Source: Maritimibacter sp.
GTDB taxonomy: Bacteria > Pseudomonadota > Alphaproteobacteria > Rhodobacterales > Rhodobacteraceae
Direction of reading: 5' to 3'
Length of the DNA: 64,000 nucleotides
NCBI GenBank assembly: GCA_002695005.1
Contig: NZNT01000017.1
Location: 1-64,000 of the forward strand
Shown: positions 17,284-25,429 of the stretch, piece after piece
Layout: the number at the start of each line of letters is the position of its first letter
Numbering within the stretch: the first letter of the stretch is position 1
The notes under the pieces: model-generated
What the model saw: the letters and a program-made list of their open reading frames with translations, nothing else
Databases searched by the model: none
What the model was told of the DNA's origin: nothing
Position numbers and translations under genes: made by a program

Positions 17284-17571
17284 AGTTTCCTCCCATTGAG
17301 TGGCCGGGCTTTGCATCCGTTTTCTGTCCGGATCGGGTCTGTGGCCTCACCCCGTTGCGTAATTTGTATGGTGGACTTGTTCATAAATATACAAGACAAT
17401 CAATGAAATTCTGATCCTAAGCCGGGCAATCGGGGCCGTGCAGACAGGACAAACCAAGAGGATCAGAGGGAAAACAAGCCGACACGACGCTGTTTCAAAG
17501 GGGTTCTGCGCAATTTCCCCTTGTATACGGAGCGAGTGTTTTCCATACTCAATACTCTGAGGGAGGCCAAA
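17284..17571. promoter_or_regulatory. Divergent promoter, liv operon and CoA ligase, with GTATAC box at 17523
   Basis: This 288-base gap is AT-rich near 17360-17410. CTTGTATACGG sits at 17520-17530, 44 bases before the ligase start; AATTTGTATGG near 17361 and ATATACAAG near 17388 are related elements on the liv side. The ligase has a strong GGGAGG ribosome site. No gene is seen here. Confidence 0.55.
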
Positions 17572-19224
17572 ATGGCGACGACGGGAGGAACACGCATGCT
17601 CGATTTCAAGGCATTCACGGCCATCACGACGATCGGGGATCTGCTGCTGCGCACCGCCTCTGTCTATCCGGACAAGGACGGGATCGTTTTCCCTGACCGC
17701 AGATTGACCTTTGCCGAGCTTGAGCGCAACGCGATGGACCGCGCCCGCGGCCTGCGCGCGCTGGGTGTGGAGCCGGGCGACCATGTGGGGATGCTCCTGC
17801 CCTCCTGCATCGAAGCGGTCGAGACCTTCTTCGCCATCGCGCTGATCGGCGCGGTGTCGGTCCCGATCAACGCCCGCTACCGCAGCGCCGAGCTTGGCTT
17901 CGTCGTCGAGAACGCCGACCTGACCGCCATCGTCACGCAGGGCAAGGTGGCCGAAGGGCTCGACTTCATCGCGCGGCTGAACGAGGCGTTCCCCTCATTG
18001 GCCGGCCAGCCCGCCGACGCGGCCCTCGACCTTGCCGAGGCCCCGCTGCTCAAGCGCGTGATCCTCACCGGCAATGATACGGCCCCCGGCTTCACCTCCG
18101 ACGCGGCCTTCCGCGCGGCCGTGGGCGACGTCACCGACGAAGACATCCACGTCATCCGCAACCGGGTCCGCGTCAGCGACACCGCGCTTATGCTTTATAC
18201 CTCCGGCACCACCTCGCACCCCAAGGGCTGCATGATCGCGCATGAAAGCCTGATCCGCACCGGGCAGGCGATGGCGAAACGCTATGACATGACCGAGGCC
18301 GACGTGTTCTGGTCGCCGCTGCCGATGTATCACATCGGGGCGATGTTCCCGCTCTGCGCCGCCTATTCGGTCGGCTCCACCTATCTTTCGATGCAGTATT
18401 TCGACGCAGGCGTCGCGCTGGAAATGATCCAGACGGAAAAGGCCACCGTCACCTATCCGAGCTTCGGCACCTTCATCGGCGACATGATCTATCACGACGA
18501 TTTCGAGAAGCGCGACCTGTCGTCGATCCGCATCATGAACTCCAACATGGCGATGCAGCCGGCGAGTTTCGCCAAGGCCATTCAGGAAAAGATCCCGAAC
18601 GCGATCCAGGTCGGCACCTTCGGGATGACCGAAACCTCGGGCACCGTGACCACCAGCTTTCCGACCGACAGCTACGAGGAACGCACCCGCCGCCTCGGCA
18701 AGCCCTTCGACGGGCTGGAGGTCAAGATCGTGCATCCCGAAACCGGCCCCTGCGGCACCGACGAGATCGGCGAGATCTGCGTGCGCGGCTTCTCGATCTT
18801 CACCGAATACTACAAGGACCCGGAAAAGACCGCCGAAGCCAAGCGTGACGGCTGGTTCCACACCGGCGACCTTGGCGCTTTCGATGCGGGCGGCACGCTC
18901 ATGTTCCACGGGCGGCTGAAAGACATGCTCAAGGTCGGCGGCGAAAACGTCGCGGCGCAGGAGATCGAGGCGATGGTGACGGGCCACGAGGCCGTCAAAC
19001 TCTGTCAGGTCGTCGGCAAGCCCGACCCCCGCCTGCAAGAAGTGCCCGTCGCCTTTGTCGAACTCATCCCCGGCAGCAAAGTCGAGCCGGACGAGATCAT
19101 CGCCTTCTGCAAAGGCAAGATTTCCAGCTTCAAGATCCCGCGCGAGGTCCGGTTCATCACCGAATGGCCGATGTCGTCGTCCAAGATCCAGAAGTTCAAA
19201 CTGAAGGAGATGCTGGAGCAATGA
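17572..19224 (+). CDS. AMP-forming acyl-CoA ligase (copy 2)
   Basis: 550 residues from the ATG at 17572, which has GGGAGG 6 bases upstream; a start 17 codons earlier lies in the promoter. Motifs are complete: LMLYTSGTTSHPKGC near residue 205, FGMTETSG, the GWFHTGDLG hinge, LKDMLKVGGENVAAQEIE, and the C-terminal KIQKFKLKE lysine. It closely resembles the ligase at 36863-38536, including the LPMYHIGAMFPL region. It would form a CoA thioester of the pathway's acid substrate; its stop overlaps the following NTF2-like gene. Confidence 0.92.
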   Translation: MATTGGTRMLDFKAFTAITTIGDLLLRTASVYPDKDGIVFPDRRLTFAELERNAMDRARGLRALGVEPGDHVGMLLPSCIEAVETFFAIALIGAVSVPINARYRSAELGFVVENADLTAIVTQGKVAEGLDFIARLNEAFPSLAGQPADAALDLAEAPLLKRVILTGNDTAPGFTSDAAFRAAVGDVTDEDIHVIRNRVRVSDTALMLYTSGTTSHPKGCMIAHESLIRTGQAMAKRYDMTEADVFWSPLPMYHIGAMFPLCAAYSVGSTYLSMQYFDAGVALEMIQTEKATVTYPSFGTFIGDMIYHDDFEKRDLSSIRIMNSNMAMQPASFAKAIQEKIPNAIQVGTFGMTETSGTVTTSFPTDSYEERTRRLGKPFDGLEVKIVHPETGPCGTDEIGEICVRGFSIFTEYYKDPEKTAEAKRDGWFHTGDLGAFDAGGTLMFHGRLKDMLKVGGENVAAQEIEAMVTGHEAVKLCQVVGKPDPRLQEVPVAFVELIPGSKVEPDEIIAFCKGKISSFKIPREVRFITEWPMSSSKIQKFKLKEMLEQ

Positions 19225-19607
19225 GTGCCACGCGCGAAGAGGCGATCCGCCTGATCCAGGAAACCTATTACAACGGCATCGACGCGGGCGACATGGCGCG
19301 CGCCGCGTCCGCCCTGGCCGAGGATGTGGACTGGTCCCATGCCCAGGTCTGGGCGCATCACGGCTTTGCCCGCGCGGAACCGTCGGGGTTCACGAGCCGG
19401 GCCGAGGTCGAAGATTTCCTGTCGGCCCGTGTCGATCAACTGGCCGAGGCCAAAATCCGGCACCGGATCGACACCCTCGTCTACGAGGACGGCAAAGGCG
19501 CGTTTCTCGGGTTGGTCGAGGGGCCGGGCGGGGAAACCAAGCCCTTCTTCGTGTGGTTCGAAATCGAGGACGGCAAGATCAGCCGGTACACGTTGCGCCC
19601 GATTTAA
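19221..19607 (+). CDS. NTF2/SnoaL-like protein
   Basis: 128 residues; the ATG overlaps the ligase stop (ATGA). An N-terminal helix (EEAIRLIQETYYNGIDAGD), a conserved aromatic region (VDWSHAQVWAHHGF) with several histidines, and the closing strand pair FVWFEIEDGKISRYTL fit an NTF2-like cone. The invariant-looking DWSH and HH residues could form a catalytic pocket, but none is assigned. Its position next to the ligase suggests action on a CoA pathway intermediate. It converges with and overlaps the ferredoxin gene by four bases. Confidence 0.7.
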   Translation: MSATREEAIRLIQETYYNGIDAGDMARAASALAEDVDWSHAQVWAHHGFARAEPSGFTSRAEVEDFLSARVDQLAEAKIRHRIDTLVYEDGKGAFLGLVEGPGGETKPFFVWFEIEDGKISRYTLRPI

Positions 19608-19921
19608 TCCTCGGGCGCCAGCGTCACCTTGATCCCGTCGAGGTCATCCGACATCTCGATCTGGCACGACAGGCGCGAGTTCTCCTGGTAGTGTTCGGAA
19701 AATTCCACCAGCTCGAACTCGTCCGGCGATTGCTCTCCGGTCTTGCCCAGCCAGTCCTTGTCGACATAGACATGACAGGTGGCGCAGGAACACATCCCGC
19801 CGCAGATCGACGCGATGTCGAGCCCGCCGTTGTCGCGCAGGTTGAGCATCAAGGACAGGCCGTTCTCGGCGTCGATGACTTTTTCCGACCCGTCGCGGTC
19901 GACGGCGTTGATCTTGGGCAT
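19604..19921 (-). CDS. Adrenodoxin-type 2Fe-2S ferredoxin
   Basis: 105 residues, the normal size. Cluster ligands follow the adrenodoxin pattern C40-x5-C46-x2-C49-x36-C86 (CGGMCSCATC and SCQIEM); an additional Cys44 lies in the loop. It begins MPKINAVDRDG, like vertebrate-type ferredoxins that serve P450s and some Rieske oxygenases. It has its own promoter region and lies near the Rieske oxygenase at 20623, so it is a likely electron donor for it. No ferredoxin reductase gene is evident in the window. Confidence 0.93.
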   Translation of the reverse strand: MPKINAVDRDGSEKVIDAENGLSLMLNLRDNGGLDIASICGGMCSCATCHVYVDKDWLGKTGEQSPDEFELVEFSEHYQENSRLSCQIEMSDDLDGIKVTLAPED

Positions 19922-19982
19922 GGGGTCCTCCGTGTTTCGGATGACAATATTGTATCCAAATGACGCGGTCAACGCATACAAA
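19922..19982 (-). promoter_or_regulatory. Ferredoxin promoter with TTGTATCC element
   Basis: The 61-base gap upstream of the ferredoxin is AT-rich and contains TTGTATCCAAA (19950-19960) and GCATACAAAC (19975-19984). Both resemble the GTATAC motif found upstream of neighbouring operons, with one or two mismatches. Confidence 0.4.
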
Positions 19983-20507
19983 CTACAAGTTGATGCGTGG
20001 TGAGGTGCCGTCCCAGGCCGCGCAGGTCTCGTCGATCTTGTCGAAAAACTTGAGCAGTCCGGGGCTGGGCTGGACAAGCTCGAGGATGCGCCCGGCGTTG
20101 TCCGGGTCCGTATCCAGGTAAGCAAAAGGTATCTTTGCCTTGGTGATGCCCCCCTGAAGCACCCCGATTCCCCGCTCGGCCCATGCGGCAAGGTCAGCGT
20201 CGAGGTCTTCGGAAAGCGCGCAGACGTGGTGCAGCCCGCCGCCCGTCTCGGCAAGAAACTCGGTAAAGATCGACTCCCCGCCCCCAGTCTGCTGAATGAT
20301 CTCGATCTGCATCCCGTCATGGCTCGCAATCGCCACGCGGGTCTCGGCATCGCAGGGCTTGCCCCGGAACGTGACCGAGGCATAAGGCACTGTTCCCGTG
20401 ACGAAAAACGGCCCCACACCCATGACATCGACCCAGTGATCGACCGCCGCGTCGAGGTCATCGACGACATAGCCCATCTGCATGATCCTGCCGAAACGTC
20501 TGCCCAT
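19983..20507 (-). CDS. VOC-fold protein (glyoxalase/epimerase-like, copy 1)
   Basis: 174 residues with the paired beta-alpha-beta-beta-beta modules of the vicinal oxygen chelate fold. Metal-ligand-like residues occur as the His of LHHVCALSED and acidic residues such as MQIEIIQQ and ILELVQPS. A relative lies at 39989-40528. VOC proteins include epimerases of methylmalonyl-CoA type, glyoxalases and extradiol dioxygenases. The length is too short for a two-domain extradiol dioxygenase. It is divergent from the Rieske oxygenase and shares its promoter region; the exact reaction is unknown. Confidence 0.75.
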   Translation of the reverse strand: MGRRFGRIMQMGYVVDDLDAAVDHWVDVMGVGPFFVTGTVPYASVTFRGKPCDAETRVAIASHDGMQIEIIQQTGGGESIFTEFLAETGGGLHHVCALSEDLDADLAAWAERGIGVLQGGITKAKIPFAYLDTDPDNAGRILELVQPSPGLLKFFDKIDETCAAWDGTSPRINL

Positions 20508-20622
20508 CGCGGCCTCCTTAAAAATACAGAACTTAGGGTTTGCATATACGAGAGCGGCTGATAAAATACAAGAAATTCAGATCTTGCGCGCCACCACTGC
20601 CGCGAGGCGAGGAGGAAGACCC
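20508..20622. promoter_or_regulatory. Divergent promoter between VOC gene and Rieske oxygenase
   Basis: The 115-base gap holds AAAATACAG (20521), TTGCATATACGAG (20540-20552) and AAAATACAAG (20563). These are near matches to the GTATAC motif. A GAGGAGGAAG ribosome site precedes the oxygenase start. Confidence 0.45.
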
Positions 20623-21879
20623 ATGAATCCGAGCGAAGTCCAGTCCATCAAGGACCAGCAAGCCTACGAATCCAAGCGCGGCGGCCCGCCCGAGGGCTTC
20701 CCCCAGCTTCCCGACATTCCCGGTGGCCGCTATGTCGACCCCGAGTTCAACAAGCTCGAAACCGAACGGATGTGGCACAAGACTTGGGTCTATGCGATCC
20801 ATGCCGACGAGGTGCCCGAGGTCGGCTCCTACGTCCAGTGGACCCGCCTTGGCGAGCCGCTGTTCTTCATCCGGGGCGAGGACGAAACGGTCCGCTGTTT
20901 CTACAACACCTGCCGCCACCGCGGCGCGCCCGTCGTCACCGAAGAGTCGGGCAAGTCGCGCGGCGTGACCTGCAAATACCACGGCTGGACCTACAACACG
21001 CGCGGCGAGCTGATCAATCTGCGCGACCGCCGCGATTTCGTCGATCTCGACATGTCCTGCCGCGGCCTGATCGAGGTCCGGTGCGAGAACATCGGCAACC
21101 TCTATTTCGTCAACCTCGACTCCGAGGCCGAGCCGCTGCGCGACTTCCTTGGACCGGCAGCGCGCGATCTGGACGAGGTGAAGCCCGAGACGCTCATCCT
21201 CGTCGACAAGACGGCGATCAAGGTCAACTGCAACGTCAAGATCCTGCTCGACGCGTTCATGGAGACCTATCACCTCAAGTCGATCCACCAGAACACCGTC
21301 GACCGCTTTCTCGACCATCGCGGCACCGCGATCACGCTCTGGGACAAGGGCCACAGCCGCATGGTCACGCCCTACAAGCGCGAGGGCTGGAAAGACCCGG
21401 GCGTCAAGGGCCTGCCGGAAGTCGAGGGCGTGGACCCGTATTTCGAGAGCACCAACTACTCGCTCTTCGCCTATCCCAACTTCGTCTCGCCCATCGCGCC
21501 CGCCGGTATCCCGGTCCTGTGCTTCTGGCCCGACACGATCGACACGATGACGATCGAGGTCCACTGGTTCGCCCCCTCGTGGGGTGACGGCGAGCGGCCC
21601 GAGCGGTGGGACATGCGGCTCAAGAACTTCCTCGACATTCTGGATGAGGATCTGCAATTCGCCGATAAGATCCAGAAATCGGTCGAAAGCGCGGGCCTGC
21701 GCGGCTTCCCCCTGAATTATCAGGAGCGGCGCATCTATCACTGGCATGCCGAACTCGACAAACGGATCGGGGCCGAGGACGTGCCCGAGGAACTGCGCGT
21801 TCCCGACAAGCTGGGCGAGTGGGTCACCGATTTCGACCCGGCCGAGGCGACCAAGGCCGCCGAACCGGCCGAGAGCTGA
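20623..21879 (+). CDS. Rieske non-heme iron oxygenase, large component (copy 1)
   Basis: 418 residues from an ATG with GAGGAGG upstream. The Rieske cluster ligands are C97-x-H99 (TCRHRGA) and C117-x2-H120 (CKYHGW). The catalytic domain has the mononuclear iron histidines H217 and H222 in METYHLKSIH, with an Asp three to seven residues earlier in the bridging position; the third carboxylate is likely in EDLQFADK. It begins a four-gene-like run with an enoyl-CoA hydratase and an SDR. It would insert oxygen into a substrate ring or methyl group using electrons from a ferredoxin. Confidence 0.93.
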   Translation: MNPSEVQSIKDQQAYESKRGGPPEGFPQLPDIPGGRYVDPEFNKLETERMWHKTWVYAIHADEVPEVGSYVQWTRLGEPLFFIRGEDETVRCFYNTCRHRGAPVVTEESGKSRGVTCKYHGWTYNTRGELINLRDRRDFVDLDMSCRGLIEVRCENIGNLYFVNLDSEAEPLRDFLGPAARDLDEVKPETLILVDKTAIKVNCNVKILLDAFMETYHLKSIHQNTVDRFLDHRGTAITLWDKGHSRMVTPYKREGWKDPGVKGLPEVEGVDPYFESTNYSLFAYPNFVSPIAPAGIPVLCFWPDTIDTMTIEVHWFAPSWGDGERPERWDMRLKNFLDILDEDLQFADKIQKSVESAGLRGFPLNYQERRIYHWHAELDKRIGAEDVPEELRVPDKLGEWVTDFDPAEATKAAEPAES

Positions 21880-21885
21880 CCCGAC

Positions 21886-22677
21886 ATGAGCGCCACCTCC
21901 CCCGAGCCGCCGGTCCTCGCCGCGCGGCACGGGTCGGTTTGCGTCATCACGCTGAACCGGCCGCACGTCTCGAACGCGATGGATGCCGAGGGGTCATATC
22001 TCGTCGACCGCTATGTGCGCGAGGCCGAGGCGGACCCTGAAATCGGCGCGATCATCCTGACGGCGGCCGGGGACAAGGCGTTCTGCGCAGGGATGGACCT
22101 GAAAGAAGCCGCCGAGCGCGGTGCGGGCCACGGGCTGGTGCCGGGCGCGGGGTTCTGCGGCGTGACCGAACGGGTGATCGAGAAACCGGTGATCGGCGCG
22201 ATCAACGGCGCGGCCGTCGCGGGCGGCTTTGAAATCGCGCTGGCCTGCGACTGCCTCATCGCCGCCGAAGGCGCGCTGTTCGGCCTGCCCGAAGTCAAAC
22301 GCGGCATGGTCGCCTTTACCGGCGGCGTTCAACGGCTTGCCCAGCAACTCCCCCGCCAGATCGGGATGGAGATCATCACCTGCGGCACGCTCCTCCCCGC
22401 CGAACGGCTGGAGGCGCTTGGGGTCGTGAACCGCACCGTCCCGCGTGAGCGGCTGATGGACGAGGCGCTCGCCTTCGCCGACACCATGCTCGCCAATTCG
22501 TGGAAAGCCATCCGCTTTGGCAAGGCGCTTTTCAACGACGCCCAGAACGAACCGCTCCCCGCCGCGATCAACCGGGGGCACGCAAATGCAGACCGGCTTA
22601 TGCGATCCGAGGACAGCCGCGAGGGTATCGCGGCCTATGCCGAGAAACGCGATGCCGACTTTCGGAGAACGACATGA
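21886..22677 (+). CDS. Enoyl-CoA hydratase/isomerase family protein (crotonase fold)
   Basis: 263 residues, normal size. The oxyanion-hole segments are KAFCAGMDLKE near residue 67 and AINGAAVAGGFEIALACD near 105. The second catalytic Glu is present in FGLPEVKRGM, while the first Glu position (near GGFEIAL) is also acidic. It fits a hydratase rather than a dehalogenase or thioesterase, but the family is broad. It starts six bases after the oxygenase and overlaps the following SDR by ATGA, so all three are co-translated. Confidence 0.88.
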   Translation: MSATSPEPPVLAARHGSVCVITLNRPHVSNAMDAEGSYLVDRYVREAEADPEIGAIILTAAGDKAFCAGMDLKEAAERGAGHGLVPGAGFCGVTERVIEKPVIGAINGAAVAGGFEIALACDCLIAAEGALFGLPEVKRGMVAFTGGVQRLAQQLPRQIGMEIITCGTLLPAERLEALGVVNRTVPRERLMDEALAFADTMLANSWKAIRFGKALFNDAQNEPLPAAINRGHANADRLMRSEDSREGIAAYAEKRDADFRRTT

Positions 22678-23546
22678 ACGACCAGGCAGCCGAGAAACCG
22701 AACTGGGGCCTCACGCCCGAGGAACTGGCGACGCACAAGACGATCTTCGCCCCCGACCTGCTTGAAGGTCAGCGGTTCCTCATCACCGGCGGGTCGATGG
22801 GCATGGGCAAGGCGATGGCCTTTCTCTGCGCCCGCCTCGGCGCCAAGGTGATGATCTGCGGGCGGCGCGAGGAATTGCTGCAAGAGACGCAGCAACAGGC
22901 GAAAGACCTGATCGGCGCCGACATCCATTATCGCCCCATGTCGATCCGGGACGAGGATCAGGTGGACGCGCTGCTCGACGAGACGTTCGAGGAATTCGGC
23001 GGTCTGGATACGCTCGTGAACAACGCGGGCGGCCAGTATCCGCAGAACGCCATCGACTTCACCCGCAAGGGCTGGAAATCGGTCATCGACCTGAACCTCA
23101 ACGGCACATGGTGGATGATGCAGGGCGCGGCCCAACGCTGGCGCGACCGGGGCGAGCCGGGGCATGTCGTGTCCAACGTCGCCCATGTCGAACGCGGGAT
23201 GCCGCAGGCCGCCCACACCTGTGCCGCGCGCGCGGGCGTCATCTATCTGACGCGCACCGTGGCGACCGAATGGGGCCCGCTCGGCATCCGGGTGAACTGC
23301 GTCGCCCCCGGCGCCATCGCGACCGAGGGCCTGTCCAACTATCCGCCCGAGGCGACGAAGCGCTTCAACAACGTGAACCCGTTATTTCGCATGGGCGACA
23401 GCTGGGACGTGGCCGAGGGCGTCGTCTATCTCTCCGGCCCGTCCGGCGATTTCATCACGGGCGAAGTGCTGACCATCGACGGCGGGATGCGGATGTGGGG
23501 CACGGTCTGGCCCGCCGGCGTGCCCGAGCAATTCCAGAAATACTGA
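22674..23546 (+). CDS. SDR-family enoyl-CoA reductase-like protein (PECR/DECR type)
   Basis: 290 residues. The cofactor motif is ITGGSMGMGKAMAF and the NNAGG strand is present. The usual YxxxK is replaced: the helix reads HTCAARAGVIYLTRTVATEW, matching peroxisomal trans-2-enoyl-CoA reductase and 2,4-dienoyl-CoA reductase relatives, which lack the classical Tyr. The later GIRVNCVAPGAIATEG is typical. It likely reduces an enoyl- or dienoyl-CoA with NADPH in the breakdown path begun by the neighbouring oxygenase. It overlaps the enoyl-CoA hydratase gene. Confidence 0.82.
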   Translation: MNDQAAEKPNWGLTPEELATHKTIFAPDLLEGQRFLITGGSMGMGKAMAFLCARLGAKVMICGRREELLQETQQQAKDLIGADIHYRPMSIRDEDQVDALLDETFEEFGGLDTLVNNAGGQYPQNAIDFTRKGWKSVIDLNLNGTWWMMQGAAQRWRDRGEPGHVVSNVAHVERGMPQAAHTCAARAGVIYLTRTVATEWGPLGIRVNCVAPGAIATEGLSNYPPEATKRFNNVNPLFRMGDSWDVAEGVVYLSGPSGDFITGEVLTIDGGMRMWGTVWPAGVPEQFQKY

Positions 23547-23554
23547 GGTGGCGC

Positions 23555-23582
23555 GGCGCTGACCCGATCGGGGATCAGCGCC
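23555..23582. terminator. Bidirectional hairpin between convergent SDR genes
   Basis: GGCGCTGA (23555-23562) pairs with TCAGCGCC (23575-23582) around an inner CCCGATCGGG palindrome. It sits between two converging stop codons. There is no T tract, but the position and symmetry fit a two-way transcription stop. Confidence 0.65.
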
Positions 23583-23591
23583 CGCCGCGTC

Positions 23592-24311
23592 TCAATCGCG
23601 CGGGATCAGGGACATGACCGCCTTGGTCACCCCGCCGTCCACGACCAGTTCGTGACCGTTGATGTAACTCGCGCCTTCGCTGTCGAGCCACATCACCGCC
23701 TGCGCTATATCGTCCTCGGTGCCCAGCCTGCGCGACGGCACCGCGCCCGACCGGCGGGCCCGGGCCGCTTCGTTCTGATAGATGCCGGTGGACATGCCGC
23801 CGTCGATCATCCCCGGCGCGACGGCATTCGCCCGCACCCCGGACGGCCCCCATTCCTGCGCCATCAGCTCGGTCAAGGCCGCAAGGCCCCGCTTGGACGA
23901 GACATAGGCATTCACGCCGGGCGAGGTCGCGATGCCCGCAATCGAGGTGACGTTGACGATGTGACCGGACCCGCGCTCGACCATGCCCCTGGCCACCAGC
24001 CGCGCCATGCTGAACGCGCCGGTCAGGTTGATCGCGGTGATCCTGGCGAACTCTTCGGTCGTCATGTCCAGGAGCGGGGCGAACTGCACCACGCCTGCGT
24101 TGTTTACCAAAAGGTCGGGCACCGCCCCGAGCGCGTCCAGCGCGGCAATCAGGCTCGCCTCGTCGGTCACGTCCCCGACAAGGCTGCGCCACGGCACGTC
24201 CCTGGCTTCGGCCAGGTCCAGAACGGCAACCTCGTACCCCCTGTCATGCGCCTCCCGCGCAATCGCGGCGCCCAGTCCGGTGGCCCCTCCCGTGATCAGT
24301 GCCAATGGCAT
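23592..24311 (-). CDS. Classical SDR oxidoreductase
   Basis: 239 residues with the NAD(P) motif ITGGATGLGAAIAREA, NNAG, and the active-site Ser-Tyr-Lys set in TSIAGIATSPG and YVSSKRG. The final DGGVTKAVMSL is typical of the fabG-like group. It faces the degenerate ligase gene across a short promoter with a GTATAC box 16 bases upstream of its start. It probably oxidises a hydroxyacyl-CoA or a ring alcohol; the substrate is not visible. Confidence 0.88.
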   Translation of the reverse strand: MPLALITGGATGLGAAIAREAHDRGYEVAVLDLAEARDVPWRSLVGDVTDEASLIAALDALGAVPDLLVNNAGVVQFAPLLDMTTEEFARITAINLTGAFSMARLVARGMVERGSGHIVNVTSIAGIATSPGVNAYVSSKRGLAALTELMAQEWGPSGVRANAVAPGMIDGGMSTGIYQNEAARARRSGAVPSRRLGTEDDIAQAVMWLDSEGASYINGHELVVDGGVTKAVMSLIPRD

Positions 24312-24378
24312 TGGACGTTTCCTCCCGTATACATTAGACTACTCATTGAAACACAAACTCCTGACGGGGGGAAGCGCG
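24312..24378. promoter_or_regulatory. Divergent promoter with GTATAC box (24327-24332)
   Basis: This 67-base gap contains CCCGTATACATTA. On the SDR side TATACG could equally act as a -10 element. The spacing to the SDR start is only 16 bases, so a bound protein would block transcription or translation of that gene. Confidence 0.5.
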
Positions 24379-25338
24379 ATGGCAACGGCAACGAACCGGA
24401 TGCAAACGGTGGGCGAACACCGGACGCTCTCAACCCTGCTCGACCGCGCGGCCGAACGGTTTGCGGACCGGCCCGCCCTGATCGACACGACGACCTCGCT
24501 GACCTGGGCCGAAGCCCGCGATGCGCTGGACGCGGGCTCAAACGCGGGCGATGGACCGGTGGCGCAGGCGCTCGCGGCACTCGCCGATCTCGGCCGGGGC
24601 GAGGTGGTCCGTTTCATCGACGTGCCGGCGGATGTGCCACCGCGCACGGACATGGTGTTTGCCGCCACGCGCGCCGATGGCACCGTCGATGCGGTCTGCC
24701 ATTCGTCGGCCGACGCGGCGCATATCGGAACCGCGCTCGCCCTGCGCGAACAGGTCACGCCGGACGACCGGATCGCGCTGGCCGCAGCGGTGTCGAATCC
24801 CGGGTTCTGGTCGATTCTGGCTGTTTCCTTGGCCTCGGGCGCCACTCTCGACCTGTCGGGGGACATGGCGCAGGCCACGACTGGCTGGCTTATCGATCCC
24901 GACGCGGTCACGGCCTACACCCCGCAGCCGCACCTGAAACGCCTGCATCTGCGCGCCGGGCGGGAGCGTTTGGCGGAGGTCGCGGCAGCCCAGCCGGGCA
25001 CCCGGATCGTGAACGGCCTGTCACTGCCAGAGACCATTGGCCCTGTCCTGTCCAGCGACCCGCGCGACCCGGCGGGGACAATCGCCACGACCAACGGCCG
25101 CCCCCTTGGCGGGGTCGAGGTCATGATCGTCGATCCCCGCACCGGGATGGACGTCATACTCTACCAGACCGGCGAAGTGTGGTTGCGCGGCACGGGGGTC
25201 TTCCTCGGCTACGCCGGACGGGCGGGCGCAGGGTTCACCGACCGTTTCTTCCGGACCGGCCTCCTCGGCCATCTCGACAGCGAGGGGCGGCTTGTCCTGC
25301 CGAAAGCCGAAGAAGACGCGCTTCTGAGCGGCTGGTAG
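24379..25338 (+). CDS. Truncated, probably inactive acyl-CoA ligase-like protein
   Basis: 319 residues from the ATG after GGGGGAAG, against about 500-550 for its family. The N-terminal helix and RPALIDTTTSLTWAEA match ligases, and the later part matches the A5-A8 region (NGLSLPETIGP, GRPLGGVEVMIVDP, GEVWLRGTGVFLGY, FRTGLLGHLDSEGRL). The P-loop YTSGTT motif and the whole C-terminal domain with its lysine are missing, with the middle shortened. The frame is intact. It may be a pseudoenzyme or a decaying remnant. It lies between an SDR and the KstD-like pair. Confidence 0.75.
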   Translation: MATATNRMQTVGEHRTLSTLLDRAAERFADRPALIDTTTSLTWAEARDALDAGSNAGDGPVAQALAALADLGRGEVVRFIDVPADVPPRTDMVFAATRADGTVDAVCHSSADAAHIGTALALREQVTPDDRIALAAAVSNPGFWSILAVSLASGATLDLSGDMAQATTGWLIDPDAVTAYTPQPHLKRLHLRAGRERLAEVAAAQPGTRIVNGLSLPETIGPVLSSDPRDPAGTIATTNGRPLGGVEVMIVDPRTGMDVILYQTGEVWLRGTGVFLGYAGRAGAGFTDRFFRTGLLGHLDSEGRLVLPKAEEDALLSGW

Positions 25339-25429
25339 GCCCGTTCGGACCGGCAATCACGCGTTTCTGCGATTGTTTTGTATACGCACGTCAGACTCCC
25401 ATGATACAATGTATCAAAGGGAGGACCAC
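25339..25429 (+). promoter_or_regulatory. Promoter of the KstD-like pair: GTATAC box and a second palindrome
   Basis: TTTTGTATACGCAC has its GTATAC core at 25380-25385. Further down, TGATACAATGTATCA (25402-25416) is a perfect 7-1-7 palindrome that shares the GTAT half element and ends 14 bases before the ATG, overlapping the ribosome-site zone (AAGGGAGG). Both are candidate regulator sites. Confidence 0.6.
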
